NCBI RefSeq assembly: GCF_950295315.1
Contig: NC_080162.1
Span: forward strand, 72,505,229 to 72,569,228
Reading direction: 5' to 3'
Length of the DNA: 64,000 bases
DNA from: Erinaceus europaeus
Lineage: Eukaryota; Chordata; Mammalia; Eulipotyphla; Erinaceidae
Below, piece by piece: positions 21,180 through 32,755 of this stretch. Under the pieces are notes generated by a model. That model was not told the DNA's origin. It saw only the letters and a program-made list of their open reading frames with translations, and made no database searches. The position numbers were made by a program, and so were the translations under genes. Position 1 is the first letter of the stretch. Each line of letters begins with the position of its first letter.

Positions 21180-23517
21180 ATGGCATTAAAACATCTTCAA
21201 TCTTTGATATCAATAAATGTCAATGGCCTGAATTCACCTATTAAAAGACACAGAGTAGGAAGACGGATCAGAAAACACAATCCAACAATATGTTGTCTAC
21301 AGGAAACCCACCTAACTCAACAAGACAAACACAGACTCAAAGTAAAGGATGGAAAACCATCATACAAGCCAATGGCCCACAAAAAAAGTGCAAGAACAGC
21401 TATTTTCATATCTGACATGATAGAATTTAAAATCAATAACATTTTAAAAGATTAGGATGAACATAACTTAATGCTCAGAGGATCATCCAACCAAGAGGAA
21501 TGAACAATTATTAGCATCTATGCACCCAATCAGAAATCATCTAAATACATCAAACATCTACTGAAAGAGTTACAGCAATATATTAACAGCAATGCAGTCA
21601 TAGTAGGGGACTTCAACACACCACTCTCTCAACTTGACAGATCACCTAGGCAGAAAATCAATAAAGACACAAGGGAGCTAAATGAGTAGATAGATAGACT
21701 AGAACTATTAGATATTTTCAGAGTCATTCACCCCAAGAAACTGGAATACATGTTTTACTCAAGTCCACATGGGTCATTCTCAAGGGTAGACCATATGTTA
21801 GGCCACAAAGACAGCATCAGCAAATTCAAGAGCATTGAAATTATCCCAAGCATCTCCTCAGATCATAGTGGAATTAAACTAACACTTAACAATCAACAAA
21901 AGATTAGTAATGGTTTCAAAATGTGGAAGCTCAGCAGTATGTTACTTAATAACTACTGGGTCAAAGAGGAAATAAAGGAAGAAATCAAAATGTTTTGAGA
22001 GTTCAATGAAAATGAGGACACAAGCTACCAAAATATTTGGGGCACAGCTAAGGCAGTACAGAGAGAGAAGTTCATAGCCATACAAGTACACATTAGGAAA
22101 CAAGAAAAAGCACAAATAAACAGCCTGATTGCACATCGTAAAGACCTAGAAGAAGAAAAAGAATAAAGGAACCCTAAAGCAACCAGAAGGACAGAAATCA
22201 CTCAAGTTAGGGCAGAAATAAATAACATTAAAAATAAGAAAACCATACAAAAGATCAACAAAACTAAATTTTGGTTCTTCAAAAGAGTGAACAAAATTGA
22301 CAAACCTTTAGCCAGACTCACAAAACAAAAAAGGGAGAAGACCCAAATAAATCGGATTGTAAATCAAAGAGGAGATATCACAACAGACACCACAGAAAAT
22401 CAGCATATCATGCAAGACTTCTATGAACAACTATATGCCACCAAGCTAGAGAACTTGGAAGAAATGGACAATTTCCTAGATACCTACAAACTTTCAAAAT
22501 TAAGTAAAGAGGAACTAGATAACATGAACAGACCCATCACAGCTAACGAAATTGAAGCAGTTATCAAAAACCTTCGCCAAAACAAAAGTCCTGGACCAGA
22601 TGGTTTTACAAATGAATTTTACAAAACCTTCGAAGAAGAACCAATACTTCTTCTTTTAAAAGTCTTCCAGAATATTGAAGGCACTGGAATACTCTCTTCC
22701 AGTTTCTGTGAAGCCAACATCACTTTGATACCAAAAGCACACAGGGACACAACCAAAAAAGAAAACTACAGACCAATATCTCTGATGAACATAGATGCTA
22801 AAATATTGAACAGAATTCTAGCCAACTGGATACAGCAGTATAGTAAAAAGATTGTTCGTCATGACCAAGTGGGATTTATCCCAGGCATGCAAGGTTGGTT
22901 TAATATACATAAATCAATCAACGTGATCCACCACATCAATAAAAGCAAGACCAGAAACCACATAATCATTATCAATAGATGCAGAGAAAGTCTTTGACAA
23001 AATACAACATCCCTTTATGATCAAAACACTACAAAAAATGGGAATAGATGGACAATTCCTGAAGATAGTGGAGTCTATATATAGCAAACCTACAGCCAAC
23101 ATCATACTCAATGGTGAAAAACTGGAAGCATTTCCACTCAGATCAGGTACTAGACAGGGCTGCCCACTATCACCATTACTATTCAACATAGTGTTGGAAG
23201 TTCTTGCCATAGCAATCAGGCAGGAGCAAGGAATTAAATGGATACAGATTGGAAGAGGAGAAGTCAAACTCTCCCTATTTGCAGGTGACATAATAGTATA
23301 CATGGAAAAAACTAAGGAATCCAGCAAGAAGCCTTTGGAAATCATCAGGCAATACAGTAAGGTGTCAGGCTACAAAATTAACATTCAAAAGTCAGTGGCA
23401 TTCCTCTATGCAAACACTAAGTTAGAAGAAATTGAAATCCAGAAATCAATTCCTTTTACTATAGCAACAAAAACAATAAAATGCCTAGGAACAAACCTAA
23501 CCAAAGAAGTGAGAGAC
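21180..23517 (+). pseudogene. L1 ORF2 remnant (endonuclease and reverse transcriptase)
   Basis: ORF2p supplies the endonuclease and reverse transcriptase for target-primed reverse transcription. The ATG at 21180 starts 'SINVNGLNSPIKRHR' and 'CCLQETHL', the APE-type endonuclease N-terminus. It breaks at TAG 21453. The RT region is at 22287-22997 ('NKSPGPDGF', 'YRPISLMN', 'VGFIPGMQG'). A frameshift near 22970 moves it to the frame of 23017-23517 ('[14 protein letters not shown]'). The catalytic motif that should read FADD reads FAGD (Gly codon at 23284-23286), so the polymerase centre is lost. No thumb, connection or Cys-rich C-terminus is present; the frame runs into 3'UTR at about 23517. Confidence 0.92.
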
Positions 23518-23589
23518 TTGTACAAACTATTGTATTTACTGTTGAATGGAAACAGTAATTCCCCAATAAAGAAATTAAAAAAAAAACCC

Positions 23590-23700
23590 AGTACAGTAGT
23601 TAGTACATGTATAACGTTTCTCAGTTTTCCACATAACAATTCAGCCCCCTCTAGGTCCTTTCACATCATGTTCCAGGACTGAAGCCCTATTCCTTCCATT
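23590..23700 (-). mobile_element. Antisense L1 3'-end piece
   Basis: 'acatgtataacgtttctcag' to 'tcatgttccaggactgaagc' is the reverse of the L1 3'UTR, placed immediately after the sense L1 poly-A, giving a tail-to-tail L1 pair. Confidence 0.75.
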
Positions 23701-24387
23701 TCAATTTCTATCTGTTTCTATACACTAATAAATAAATTATCAAATAATTACTGAGCCCCTGCTCTAGAACAATGACTAATGGGGGATCAAACCATGCAAC
23801 ACCGTTGCCCTCAAAGAGTAGGGAGGACCTCAGAGAGCAAGGAACCAGAAAAACAAAGGGAGCACTAGTCTGGTGTGTAGCAGATGTAGAGAACAGGGAC
23901 CTGGCCTGCTGGAAGCCAGCACGAGTGACTTTGAAGCTGAGATGAGAAGGAGCAGGAGTCAGTGAGCATACATGTGGGTGAGTGCAGGGGTGACATGAAC
24001 AGGAATTCAGAGGTAGAAGGAGCACTGTGTACATCAGTCCTGAAAAGAACTGGGCTGATTGTAGTGACCTGGAGAGAAGCTTGATCACACAAGACCTTCA
24101 GGCCATGTTGTGATGGGTGGACTTCATTTCACGAGCAAGGGAAGGCAGGGAAGAATTGCAAGCAAATAATTGACAAGGTCAAATGTGCTGGATTAGAGTT
24201 TCCTACAACAAGGTGAGACATAGTAATGCATACACCTACAACAAAGAACAGACTATCACCCGTGATCCCGCCGCCTTACAGATGACTTCAAGGGTGGAAT
24301 CTATTCTGAGTAGTTTCTCTGCTTTCTGAATCTTGGATGAGATGGTTTTATCATCTACCTTATGACATAACTGCTTCTCTTTTTCAA

Positions 24388-24596
24388 TGTTTTGTTTATT
24401 TATTGGATAAATACAGATATTGAGAGGGAAGGAGGAGATAGAGAAGGGGAGAGATAGAGAGACATGTGCAATACTGCTTCATTACTTGTGAAATTTCCTC
24501 CCTGAAGGTAAGGACTGGGGATTTGAACCTGGGTCCTTATACATGGTAACATGTGCTTTTTACATGGCACACCACTGCCTGGCTCCAAGGCATAGC
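24388..24596 (-). repeat. SINE family A (antisense)
   Basis: 'tatttattggataaataca' tail end, reverse B box 'tttgaacctgggtcc', head 'gcacaccactgcctggc'. Confidence 0.85.
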
Positions 24597-25262
24597 TACT
24601 TTGTACATAATCTTCCTAAGCATCATTTGTAAATCTATATAATCCTAATAATTCACAAACTGGCTATACCAGAGCTGACTTAAGCATTTCCTGATTGGAG
24701 AGGGACTGAGAAGCCCCATTTACTTAGAAGATTGTGTCTATGCTCTGGCCTCATCATCAGTTGCTCTTATACCTTTAGAAGAGTCCCGGATGAAAAATTA
24801 AGTCACCTTTCCTATGGGATAAACATCAGAGCTGCTTACCTTCATTACTATTAACATTATTGTTTTCACTGTTGTAAATATCCCAGAGAGGACAATATTT
24901 CAGCCAGTCTGCTTTAATCACTCAAACTGTCACCACTGCTTCTTGCTAAAAGGTCCCTCAAACTCTGCCTTGACAGGTTTCTCAGACTTCAGACCCCCAT
25001 GTGCAACCTGCCATAGCCACACATCACCAACCCTACCTGTATCAAATGCTTTCCACAGATCAACCCACTCTACTTAAAACAAATAAAACAACAATTATGT
25101 GGGTGAGTAGGTTAAAGAAGATAACTTTCACTTTTGTTCTGTATGAGACCTAGGTTTGAACCTGACCCCAAGGGCACAGAGGGAAGTTTTGAGGCTATAG
25201 TCTCTCTCTCTCTCACTCCCTTCCTTTCTCTGATTCTGTCTCTTTATTTCTATCTGAAAAAA

Positions 25263-25312
25263 TTCAGCCTAGGGGCCAAGTGGTAGCATACCTGGTTAAG
25301 TGCACACATTAC
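25263..25312 (+). repeat. SINE family A, head only
   Basis: Only the first 50 bp ('ggggccaagtggtagcatac' to 'gtgcacacattacag') remain, joined abruptly to antisense L1 sequence. Confidence 0.75.
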
Positions 25313-25580
25313 AGTTTTGTCTTTTCCTGAGTGGCATCTAGAGATTGCTTTAAAGGATTGGTCTCTTTGACTTAGCAATGTGTGTTTCAGTTCTTCCTTG
25401 CTTCTCACAGCTTGACGGGCTCATTTCTTCTTATTTTGCTGCATTAATATTCCATTGTCAGGATGGACCACATAGTACCCATTCATTTACAGAAGGGCTT
25501 CTTGGTTGCTTCCAAGTTTGAGCATTGACTGATATAAACACCAGGTGCAGGCTTTTGTGTGGACCTAAGTTTTCAACTCA
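25313..25580 (-). mobile_element. Old L1 (L1M-type) 3'UTR, antisense
   Basis: 'attaatattccattgtcagg', 'cattcatttacagaaggg', 'ttggttgcttccaagtttg' and 'gcaggcttttgtgtggac' are the reversed landmarks of mammalian L1M 3' regions. Confidence 0.75.
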
Positions 25581-25727
25581 GAAACTTTTTTATTAAGGGT
25601 AGCACCTCACAATTGGTTGAGGTTGTTGTTGCTGTCTTTGGTGGGCAGGGTAAGATAGGCTGGGCTGACATTAGATCAGGGAGAATCTCTCCACGAAGAT
25701 GACTTTTCAGATAAGACTGGGTGGGTG

Positions 25728-25872
25728 GGGGGCTGCAAAATAGCTCACTTGGATAATGCTCTGCTTTGCCTTGTGCACGACCAAGGTTTGAGCCTGGCTT
25801 TCCCACGGCACTGAAGTAAGCTTCAGGTGTGAGTTCTTTCTCTCTTCATATATATAAACAATAATCAAAAAT
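25728..25872 (+). repeat. tRNA-related SINE, variant D
   Basis: 'ggggctgcaaaatagctca', then 'aaggtttgagcctggc' (B-box-like), ending in an A-rich tail. Related to pieces near 18610 and 50795. Confidence 0.5.
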
Positions 25873-26359
25873 AAAATAAGACCTGAATAGGGAGGAGGAA
25901 ACCTTGGAAGAGCTGAGGGGACAGCAGAGCCAGCAGAAGGGTAGCAAGGACGATGGTCCTGAGGAAGGAAGACACAGGCCCGAGGGCAAGTGTGAGTCCT
26001 GTGCAGCCTTTGTGGAGGAAGAAGAGTGAGGCATGTCCTTCAGGCACAAGACGCATCCGAGATCTTACTGCCGTGCTCTGCTCTGGGAAGACATCTGTGG
26101 TGTTACAGCTGAGAGGGTTTGGGGTGTTATAGCTCAGAGTGAAGGGGCCAAGAACTGCAAGGTATCTACAGCATTCTCTCAGGGGTTCCTAGCATCTGCA
26201 TGAGGTCAGACACCAGCGGTTTGAAAATCAGAAGCTCAAGGCTCAGAGTGGGCACAGGTCCTCTCTAACTTGGCTTGGGGGCCTAATAAAAGAGTGAGGC
26301 AAGGGAGATGCAAAAGGAAACCTTTGAATCTCTATGTCAGTAAAGTTAGGCTAGACAGC

Positions 26360-26380
26360 GGGGGGGGGGGGGGGGGGGGG
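26360..26380. repeat. Poly-G tract (21 G)
   Basis: Twenty-one consecutive G residues; a second 13-G run lies at 26485-26497, 105 bp away. The count may be affected by sequencing error. Confidence 0.9.
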
Positions 26381-27514
26381 ACGGGGAGGGGAAGAGGCAG
26401 CCTCAGAATTCAATTAGGCTGGAAGGAGATTAGCAAAGGAAGCCAGCTTTGACCTCCGGACAGCATAGGAGAGGTGGGGAGCGTGGGGGGGGGGGGGTTG
26501 TCAGTTCACATCAGACAGGAGAATTAGGTAATAGATATGGCCAGAATCTAATTGCCCATGAGAACAACCTCTTTAGAGGAAATGGAGTCCCTTATTGTCA
26601 TGGCAACCACTTAAAAAAAAGGGCTCAGCCTGTCCCTCAGCAGAGAGTGACGCCTGGACACGGAAGTATCACAGTTCAGTCAAAGTTGGTCCAGGGGGCC
26701 CCCGGTTTGCAATTCACCCCACAGCAGTAAGCCTTCAAGGAGATCAAAGTTTCCTTCTTTGAACAGGTGAAGGTGTGCTTTATTTAGCTTTTGTGACATA
26801 AATAAATTGTCCTAAAATTTAGTGGCTGAGGACAGCAAAGCTCTCTCCTCTCTCTCAAGGTTTCACATGGGCTCCTTTATGCAGCTGAGGTCAGCTGGGG
26901 GCTACCTGAACTGAAGGGCCCCCAGGACCTCACCCTGGAGCCTGAAGCTGAGACCCTCAGGCTGTGGGAGGTGAGAATGGCTTCTTCTCAGGTCAGCACC
27001 CTGAGAAAATAAATGTGAAAGCCAAGCAGTCTCTAACTTGAGGTTATTTACTGAGGTTGCTGATCAAGGAGGTTATAGCACCTGTGTAGATGTGGGGAGC
27101 ACACATCAATTTCACCTCTTGATGGGAAGACAGACTTCTATTGCCAAAAAGTATTGGGATGGGAGGGGGCCTTTCTAAATAGCCTGTCATGGGCTGAAAT
27201 GGATACTCTCCTCTGTAGAGTCATCTGAGTACCAGGATGCTTCCAACACACTGCTGCAACACTCCTGGCGTGGGGTTTTTCCTCCAGGCACGTGACAAGA
27301 ATTAATGCTGACCTTCACATCTAGGGTCCAGGAAGCATGAAGGAACTGACTATGGGAAGGACACTAGTCTTCAGAAAGCTTCTTGGAATTGCCACTTACA
27401 CTTCTGATCATGTGGCATGGCTCAGATCTTGTCAAGTGGCCACACTTAGACACAAGGAAGAGTGGAAGATACTGTCTTTGTTTCAGGCAATCTGTTCAGA
27501 ATCTGAAGTTCTAT

Positions 27515-27804
27515 TGCATTTATTTATTTATTTTTACTGACACTAAGGTTACCACTGAGTTTCAGTGGCAGTACTATAAATACACACTCCCGGTGGCCAT
27601 TACCACCCCCACACTTTATTTTTGATAGGACAGAGAGAAATTGGGAGTGAAGGGGAAGGTAGAGAGGGAGAGAGAAAGACACCTGAAGACCTGCTTCACC
27701 ACTAGTGAAATTTCCCCCCTGCAGGTGAGGAGCAGGGACTTGAACCTGGGTCCTTGTGCATAGTAACATATGTACTCAACTAGGTATGCCACCTCCCGGC
27801 TCCC
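27515..27804 (-). repeat. SINE family A (antisense), long form with TSD
   Basis: 'actgacactaaggttacca' domain, 'ttttgataggacagagagaa', reverse B box 'cttgaacctgggtcc', head 'gccacctcccggctcc'. The flanks TGAAGTTCTATT (27504-27515) and TGAAGTTTTATT (27805-27816) are the TSD. Confidence 0.88.
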
Positions 27805-27989
27805 TGAAGTTTTATTTCTACCAAAAAGGGGGGATATAGATATTGGGGCACTGCAGTTTCTGCCACAATATGAAACCTTTGCCCCCAGGATGGCACAGTG
27901 TACTAAGACAGCCCCAATTCCTGCAGCGTGGAGAACTGTTCCCCCACTTGGCCTATAATCCTGCAAAGACTTAGAAGTCAAACCCATAT

Positions 27990-28590
27990 CAGTGTGTATT
28001 TAGTTTTAACATATTCACAACATTAAAGGACTGTTTTTTTGGAGGCATATTAGAATATGAGCAAATTAGCCTTGTGACTCCAATTTAAAATGCATAATTG
28101 ATTTTAGACTTGTGATTCTTCTGTCAAGAAGCATGCAAATCTTCTTATACTAAATTTATAAATGATTCCAGAATGTATAAGAGATCTTGAGATTCACTTC
28201 ATGTGCAAGTTTTCAAATTTGATTTTCCAAAGTGGTTTAAGTACTTTGGAAAGTTTTGCTTGTCAGGTCAGGCAATGGAAGTGTTTAGAAAAGGAAATGG
28301 AATGTGTTAAATGAGTAAGTCCAGTGTAAAATGCTGAAGATAATTTGATTAACCAAGTTTGCAAATGGGATGGATCATTTAACTGAGCATGAGTAGACTG
28401 ACCATTAATCAAGAGGCCCTTGAAAGTGACTACACAGAAACAGAATAATGGCTTGTAAATTAAACGTAAAGGCTTACTAACAACTAGGCATTTTTTTTAA
28501 AGCTACTGTAATGCACTGATTATTAATTTAATAACAAGTTTTTGTAAGGAACCTTTCTTTACATAAAAAGCCTCCCCCAACATGGACATC
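27990..28590. other. AT-rich, repeat-poor stretch; candidate non-coding conserved sequence
   Basis: About 600 bp without recognised repeats. It contains an octamer ATGCAAAT (about 28134) and several ATTAAT/TTAATTA blocks. No coding signal. Whether it is conserved cannot be judged here. Confidence 0.2.
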
Positions 28591-28599
28591 CTCAAGCTC

Positions 28600-29700
28600 A
28601 CTCAGGAGCTAAACTGGAATTTTGGGGGTGATTCTCTGAAGTCCTTGCTTGTTCTCTGGTGGCACAGGGACTGCCAAGCTGTAGAAGGACTATGAAAGGA
28701 ATGGAACTGGTGGGACACACGTCTGTTTGCATGTGCACAGGGCAAGTGAAAGATACTGTGAGTGAACCACTGGATGTCAGTCCCAGGTGTGTATGTGTTG
28801 AGCCCAGCTCCAAGCAGGCTGCGGGAGTTCTGGAAGCATCCCTGTGCTCCAGCTCCCTGCCTCAGTCTCCCAGCATCTCATCAGTTGATCTTCACTGGAG
28901 ATTGTTGGACAGAAGAACCAGACTGACACTGAGACTCAGGGGAGCCCTGGGAGGGAAGAGCCTCTGAGAGCCATCTCTGCCATCTGCCTGGAAGAGATAA
29001 ATCCTGGATGTGGTGGTGATCTGGCAGTGGTCACCATTGCCATGGGCAGTAAGTACTGTGGGAAACACACCAGCATCCCTATTTCTGGCTGGCACATCGC
29101 TCCCCCACTGTGTTCAGTTTGGAGCTCCCCACAGCTGTCTTCTGCTCCAGAAAATTGCCCTCTCTGGCAATCCCAGACTTGGGGGAGGGATGCAAGAAAA
29201 CACTTTCCCCACTTGGTGTTGGTACAATCCTGACTCTAGAGACCACCTATGATCAGCTGGAGCTAGTCCATAGCTGAAACCATTTTCTTGCTTACCAGAA
29301 AGTTTGGAAAGCTGGCCATGAGCAAAACCCATCTAAGAGCCAAGTGGCCTCCTGCACCCTCAACTACCATGGTCAGCCATCACCAAAGACCCTCAGTGCT
29401 TGTGGAGTGAGTGACATATAGGCAAAGCCCTGGTACATGGTGGATCCTCCATTCAGTTCTCAGTGTCCCCAGCAGAGGCCCCGCCTCTTTTGTAGAGATC
29501 CATGAATGTCCCAAGGAGCATCCTGTTGCGCTGGAGTGACCTCATTGCAGCCTTCAAGGCTGCTTCTGGTCTTCATGGAGACCTTGAGCTCCTGCTCCCC
29601 CAGCACTACCACCCCTGGCCCAGTGAACTCTACTGGGCAGGTCTGCAAAGATGCTGCATTTACAGGAGGTGGCAGCCCTGAGAAAGGTGGCTAGCAACCA
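28600..29700. other. Unassigned, moderately GC-rich unique sequence
   Basis: I see no repeat signature and no frame that resembles a known protein. Open frames on both strands are below about 100 codons and lack splice context. A long-decayed processed pseudogene cannot be excluded. Confidence 0.3.
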
Positions 29701-29717
29701 CGCGTGCCTGGTCTGGG

Positions 29718-29733
29718 AGCGCCCCCTCGTGGC
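29718..29733 (-). promoter_or_regulatory. CTCF-like motif
   Basis: The minus strand reads GCCACGAGGGGGCGCT, a close match to the CTCF core (CCASYAGRKGGC). A weaker match on the + strand (CCAGCAGGGG) begins at about 29775. CpGs are retained around it. CTCF sites can insulate neighbouring genes, here possibly PDYN from the SIRP side. Confidence 0.5.
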
Positions 29734-29829
29734 GAGACAGGGAAAAACGCGTTGAGGGAGGTTTTCCCACCACCAGCAGGGGTATTGTGGTTCAAACTTC
29801 AGGAGACAAAAAAGAAAATGAGGATTTAA

Positions 29830-30470
29830 GGACTGAGCTCTGGGGCCTATTTAATATAAATGTGAGGCCATTAGCATCAAGACGAGAAGTCTTTGTGCTT
29901 CCTATTAAAACAGGCAGTTCTTCTGTGCTGTCTTTTCTCTTTGGCTGCGAATGATTAAGCAATTTCCTCTTAGCAAAGGAAGGGAATTAAGATTTGCCTT
30001 AGCTCTCCTCTGCTAGGGTGGGAAGGGAGCCCCAGCAAAGGCTTGCAGAAATGTCTCACTGGAGTGCAAATCACTTTTCCTTCTCCATCCACCCCATCTT
30101 TTCTGCACTCAAAATTTAAAATAAAGATAAACACAGGCTCAATCTGCTTTGTCACCTGGCCCTGCTTGAAGCTCTGAGGGAAATTTTAAATAATAATGAT
30201 GATAAAAGCAACAATAATAAGCCATAAATGCTGAGAGCTCTCAACTAAGACAGAAACACCTGAGTGAATGAGCATTTCACGAGCAGGTGATTTGGGTTAC
30301 ATTCAGCGGCGAAGATGTATAAAGGAAAGGGAAAGAGCGGGCTTCAGTGAGGCACAGTGATAAGAGGAGCTATGTAATATTAAAAATATGCTTCAAATAG
30401 TACAACAAGATTAGAGAGACTAAAGCGAACAAACATTTGTTCAGTCTCCATTATTGCCACTATTATTTGC
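29830..30470. other. Repeat-poor stretch; candidate conserved non-coding element
   Basis: There are no interspersed-repeat landmarks for about 600 bp, apart from a decayed MIR-like end at 30460-30550. It is rich in homeodomain-type cores ('attaagcaatttcctctt', 'ttaaataataatgatgat'). Its function is unknown. Confidence 0.2.
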
Positions 30471-30555
30471 ATCTTCATAATAGTCTTCACGAATTACAAC
30501 AGTCATCCAGTCTTACAGATGGGGAAACAGAGATTCAGAGAAGGAAAAGGATGGC

Positions 30556-30690
30556 TACAAAGTGGGTGGGGGAATAGCAGAATGGATATGCAAACAGACT
30601 CTCATGCCTGAGGGTCCAGGGTCCCAGGTTCAATCACCTGCACCCACCATAAACCAGAGCTGAGCAGTGGTTTGGGAATAATATAATAAT
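30556..30690 (+). repeat. SINE family B (sense) with (GAT)n tail
   Basis: 'gtgggggaatagcagaatgg', 'caaacagactctcatgcctg', 'cccaggttcaatcacctgc' (B box), 'agagctgagcagtggtttgg'. Its tail has become a (GAT)n tract at 30694-30724. Confidence 0.85.
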
Positions 30691-30691
30691 A

Positions 30692-30724
<33 letters not shown>

Positions 30725-30889
30725 GCTGCAAAGTGACATAGTTTTAAAAAAAATGAAGGACTGAAAAAGAAGGAAAATTGAAGGGTTTCGATGAGACTCC
30801 AAACCTACTTTGTGTGATGAGAATTCAAGCCTCCTAATAACCCGTGTTTGTCATAGCACTGGACCTACTGGTCTACAAACATCTGAGCA

Positions 30890-31375
30890 TTCGTTCATTT
30901 ATTCAGCATGCTAATTAAATACCTACTATGCAGCAGGCACAGTTCTGACTTTTGATTGGGTGAGCTGGATTGCCCATGGTATTTCCTCATTGGCCACTGG
31001 TTCATTCCTTTGTTCACTGACTCATTCATCTATCTACTTGTTTTTAAATGTATTCATGCACTTTACTTAATTATTGGCTCATTTACTCTCCCATCACTTA
31101 TTTCTTCTTTTACTTATTCACTCACTCACTCACCCATCGGTTCACTTACTCACTTATTCTTATGGGTCATGCACCTACTCATTTGTTTCTTTGCTCATTA
31201 TTTGCACTTCTCTTATTCTATCAATTATTTACATATTTAATCATCTCTTCACTAATACACATGCTAATTTATCTGTATATCCATCCATCCATCCACCCAT
31301 CCATCCATTCATTGATTTCTCCAATAATCCCCTCCTACCATTCATCTATGCCTTCATCAACTTTCATCATCCTTT
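30890..31375. repeat. Degenerate TCAT/CATC-type tetranucleotide region
   Basis: Nearly 500 bp built from variants of TTCA/TCAT/TCAC units, ending in a purer (ATCC)n run at 31279-31310. It looks like an old expanded microsatellite. ORFs across it are composition artefacts. Confidence 0.7.
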
Positions 31376-31869
31376 GAAACCTCATGCTGATCCTGAAAAT
31401 TAAAAGACAGGTAAAACCCTTCAGCCTTCAAGGTCATTACCATTCAGTGGTGGTAAATAAAAAGAAAGGTCACCCTTCCAATGGGTCAGCAACTATGGCA
31501 TGAGGATGGTACAGCAAAGAGGGCCCCTAAAGTCATATGAGGAAAAAAAAAAAGCCAAGCCCTAAAGGGAGAGTTAGCTGAATGGAGGAGGGTGGAGCAG
31601 AAGGCATTTCAGCCAGCAGGTGCCATGGTCCACAAGCTGAAGTCTGGGTTGCATAGAATGATTGGGAACTGCAAGTGTGGCTGGAATTTAGAAACAAGCA
31701 AAGGGGATAGCAATGAGGGTGGGTGTGCTTCCTGGAAGCTCATCATTCTCTTGCAGGAATTGACTCTTACAACTTTGAACACTGTGAGGATGGTGGTACC
31801 GGGTCCTCTGCCTGTGCTGACCCCCACCAACTCTGAGTGCCATTCAGCACCGCAAGAAATCTAGATTCC

Positions 31870-32755
31870 TCTGACACATCCTACCTCTCCTCATCACTGT
31901 CAGAGCCTGTGATAAAGCCTGTGGTGCCTTCAGTGAAATATCTTCTATATCAATCCCAGCTCATCTGTCCCTGGCTTCTACTTCCCCCTTGTCTGATAAA
32001 TCCTCTGCTCACTCTCCCTCTTCACACTGTCCATCCCCTCCTTGTCAGCCTATCTTTTCCTGATCCAGACCCCATTATCTCATACCAGTGACTCCCCCAG
32101 CCTCTCTCCCTCATCTCTCTAGCCTCAGTGACTTTTCTCAGTTCCCAATGGCCATGTCTTTAGAGTGGGCATACTGAAATCTCTTCCACCTGCATGCAAC
32201 CCCTCAAATGTGCCTTGGCTCAGGCTAGGGAGTCAAATCCAATCTCCCTGACAAGGTATCCAAAGTCCTTTACTACCAAACACTTTTTTTTTTTTTTTTT
32301 AATTTAACCAGAGCACTGCTCAGCTCCAGCTTACAGTGGTGCTGGGGATTGGACCTGGAAATTAAAAAATATTTTTGTATAACCACTGTGCTATCTCTCA
32401 GGTCCAGTCTGAAATATTTTATTTCTCCAAGGGTGCCTGGTTCTACCTCCTCACATGCTGGCATCATGCTTACCAAATTCCTGCTGGGCACTGTATAAGA
32501 AACTCCTCAACACCAGTTCAAAAATTCCTGGTCAGCCTTTAGAACATGTCCCAGTGCATCCATTATATCTTACCATGGCTGGTACTCAATCAGTTCTCAT
32601 GCTTTATTGAGCAATTGTTTTCTATGTCTCCCTCCACTAGACTGTGAGCCTCTGAGAGGAGAATCCTTTTCACAGTCACCACTGCATTCTCATGGCCAAG
32701 AGCAGTGCCTGGCACAAAGAAGGGGCTCAATAAATCTTTTCCAGAAGAAGGAACG
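31870..32755 (+). repeat. L2-like LINE fossil interrupted by a SINE
   Basis: The stretch has the L2 3' style: T/C-rich 'cctctcctcatcactgtca', 'caaagtcctttactac' and, at its end, 'cactagactgtgagcctctg', 'gcagtgcctggcacaaagaa' and 'ggctcaataaatctttt'. An antisense family B SINE sits at 32283-32405. Confidence 0.6.
32283..32405 (-). repeat. SINE family B (antisense)
   Basis: Poly-T (reverse poly-A), then 'accagagcactgctcagctc', 'ggtgctggggattggacc' and 'ataaccactgtgctatctc'. Confidence 0.85.

Larger units (their letters stand above)
20116..23586 (+). mobile_element. Internally deleted L1 (LINE-1), sense
   Basis: This runs from a 5'UTR-like region (20116 to about 20595), through the C-terminal half of ORF1 (about 20605-21063) and a 116-bp spacer, to ORF2 from the ATG at 21180. 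It then jumps from mid-ORF2 (about 23517) straight to the last 60 bp of the L1 3'UTR and a poly-A tail (about 23577-23586). The ORF1 N-terminal coiled coil, the ORF2 C-terminus and most of the 3'UTR are missing. Many stops and frameshifts make it inactive. The 3' terminal motif 'ccccaataaag' matches the reversed ends at 7640, 19923 and 23590. Confidence 0.93.

Noticed and set aside
28600..29700. Possible processed pseudogene or unknown gene (frames of 60-102 codons)
   Set aside because: I could not match any frame to a known protein and saw no poly-A tail or TSD; left as unassigned.
30956..31403. Overlapping 94-109-codon plus-strand frames
   Set aside because: They arise from a degenerate tetranucleotide region that rarely makes stop codons.
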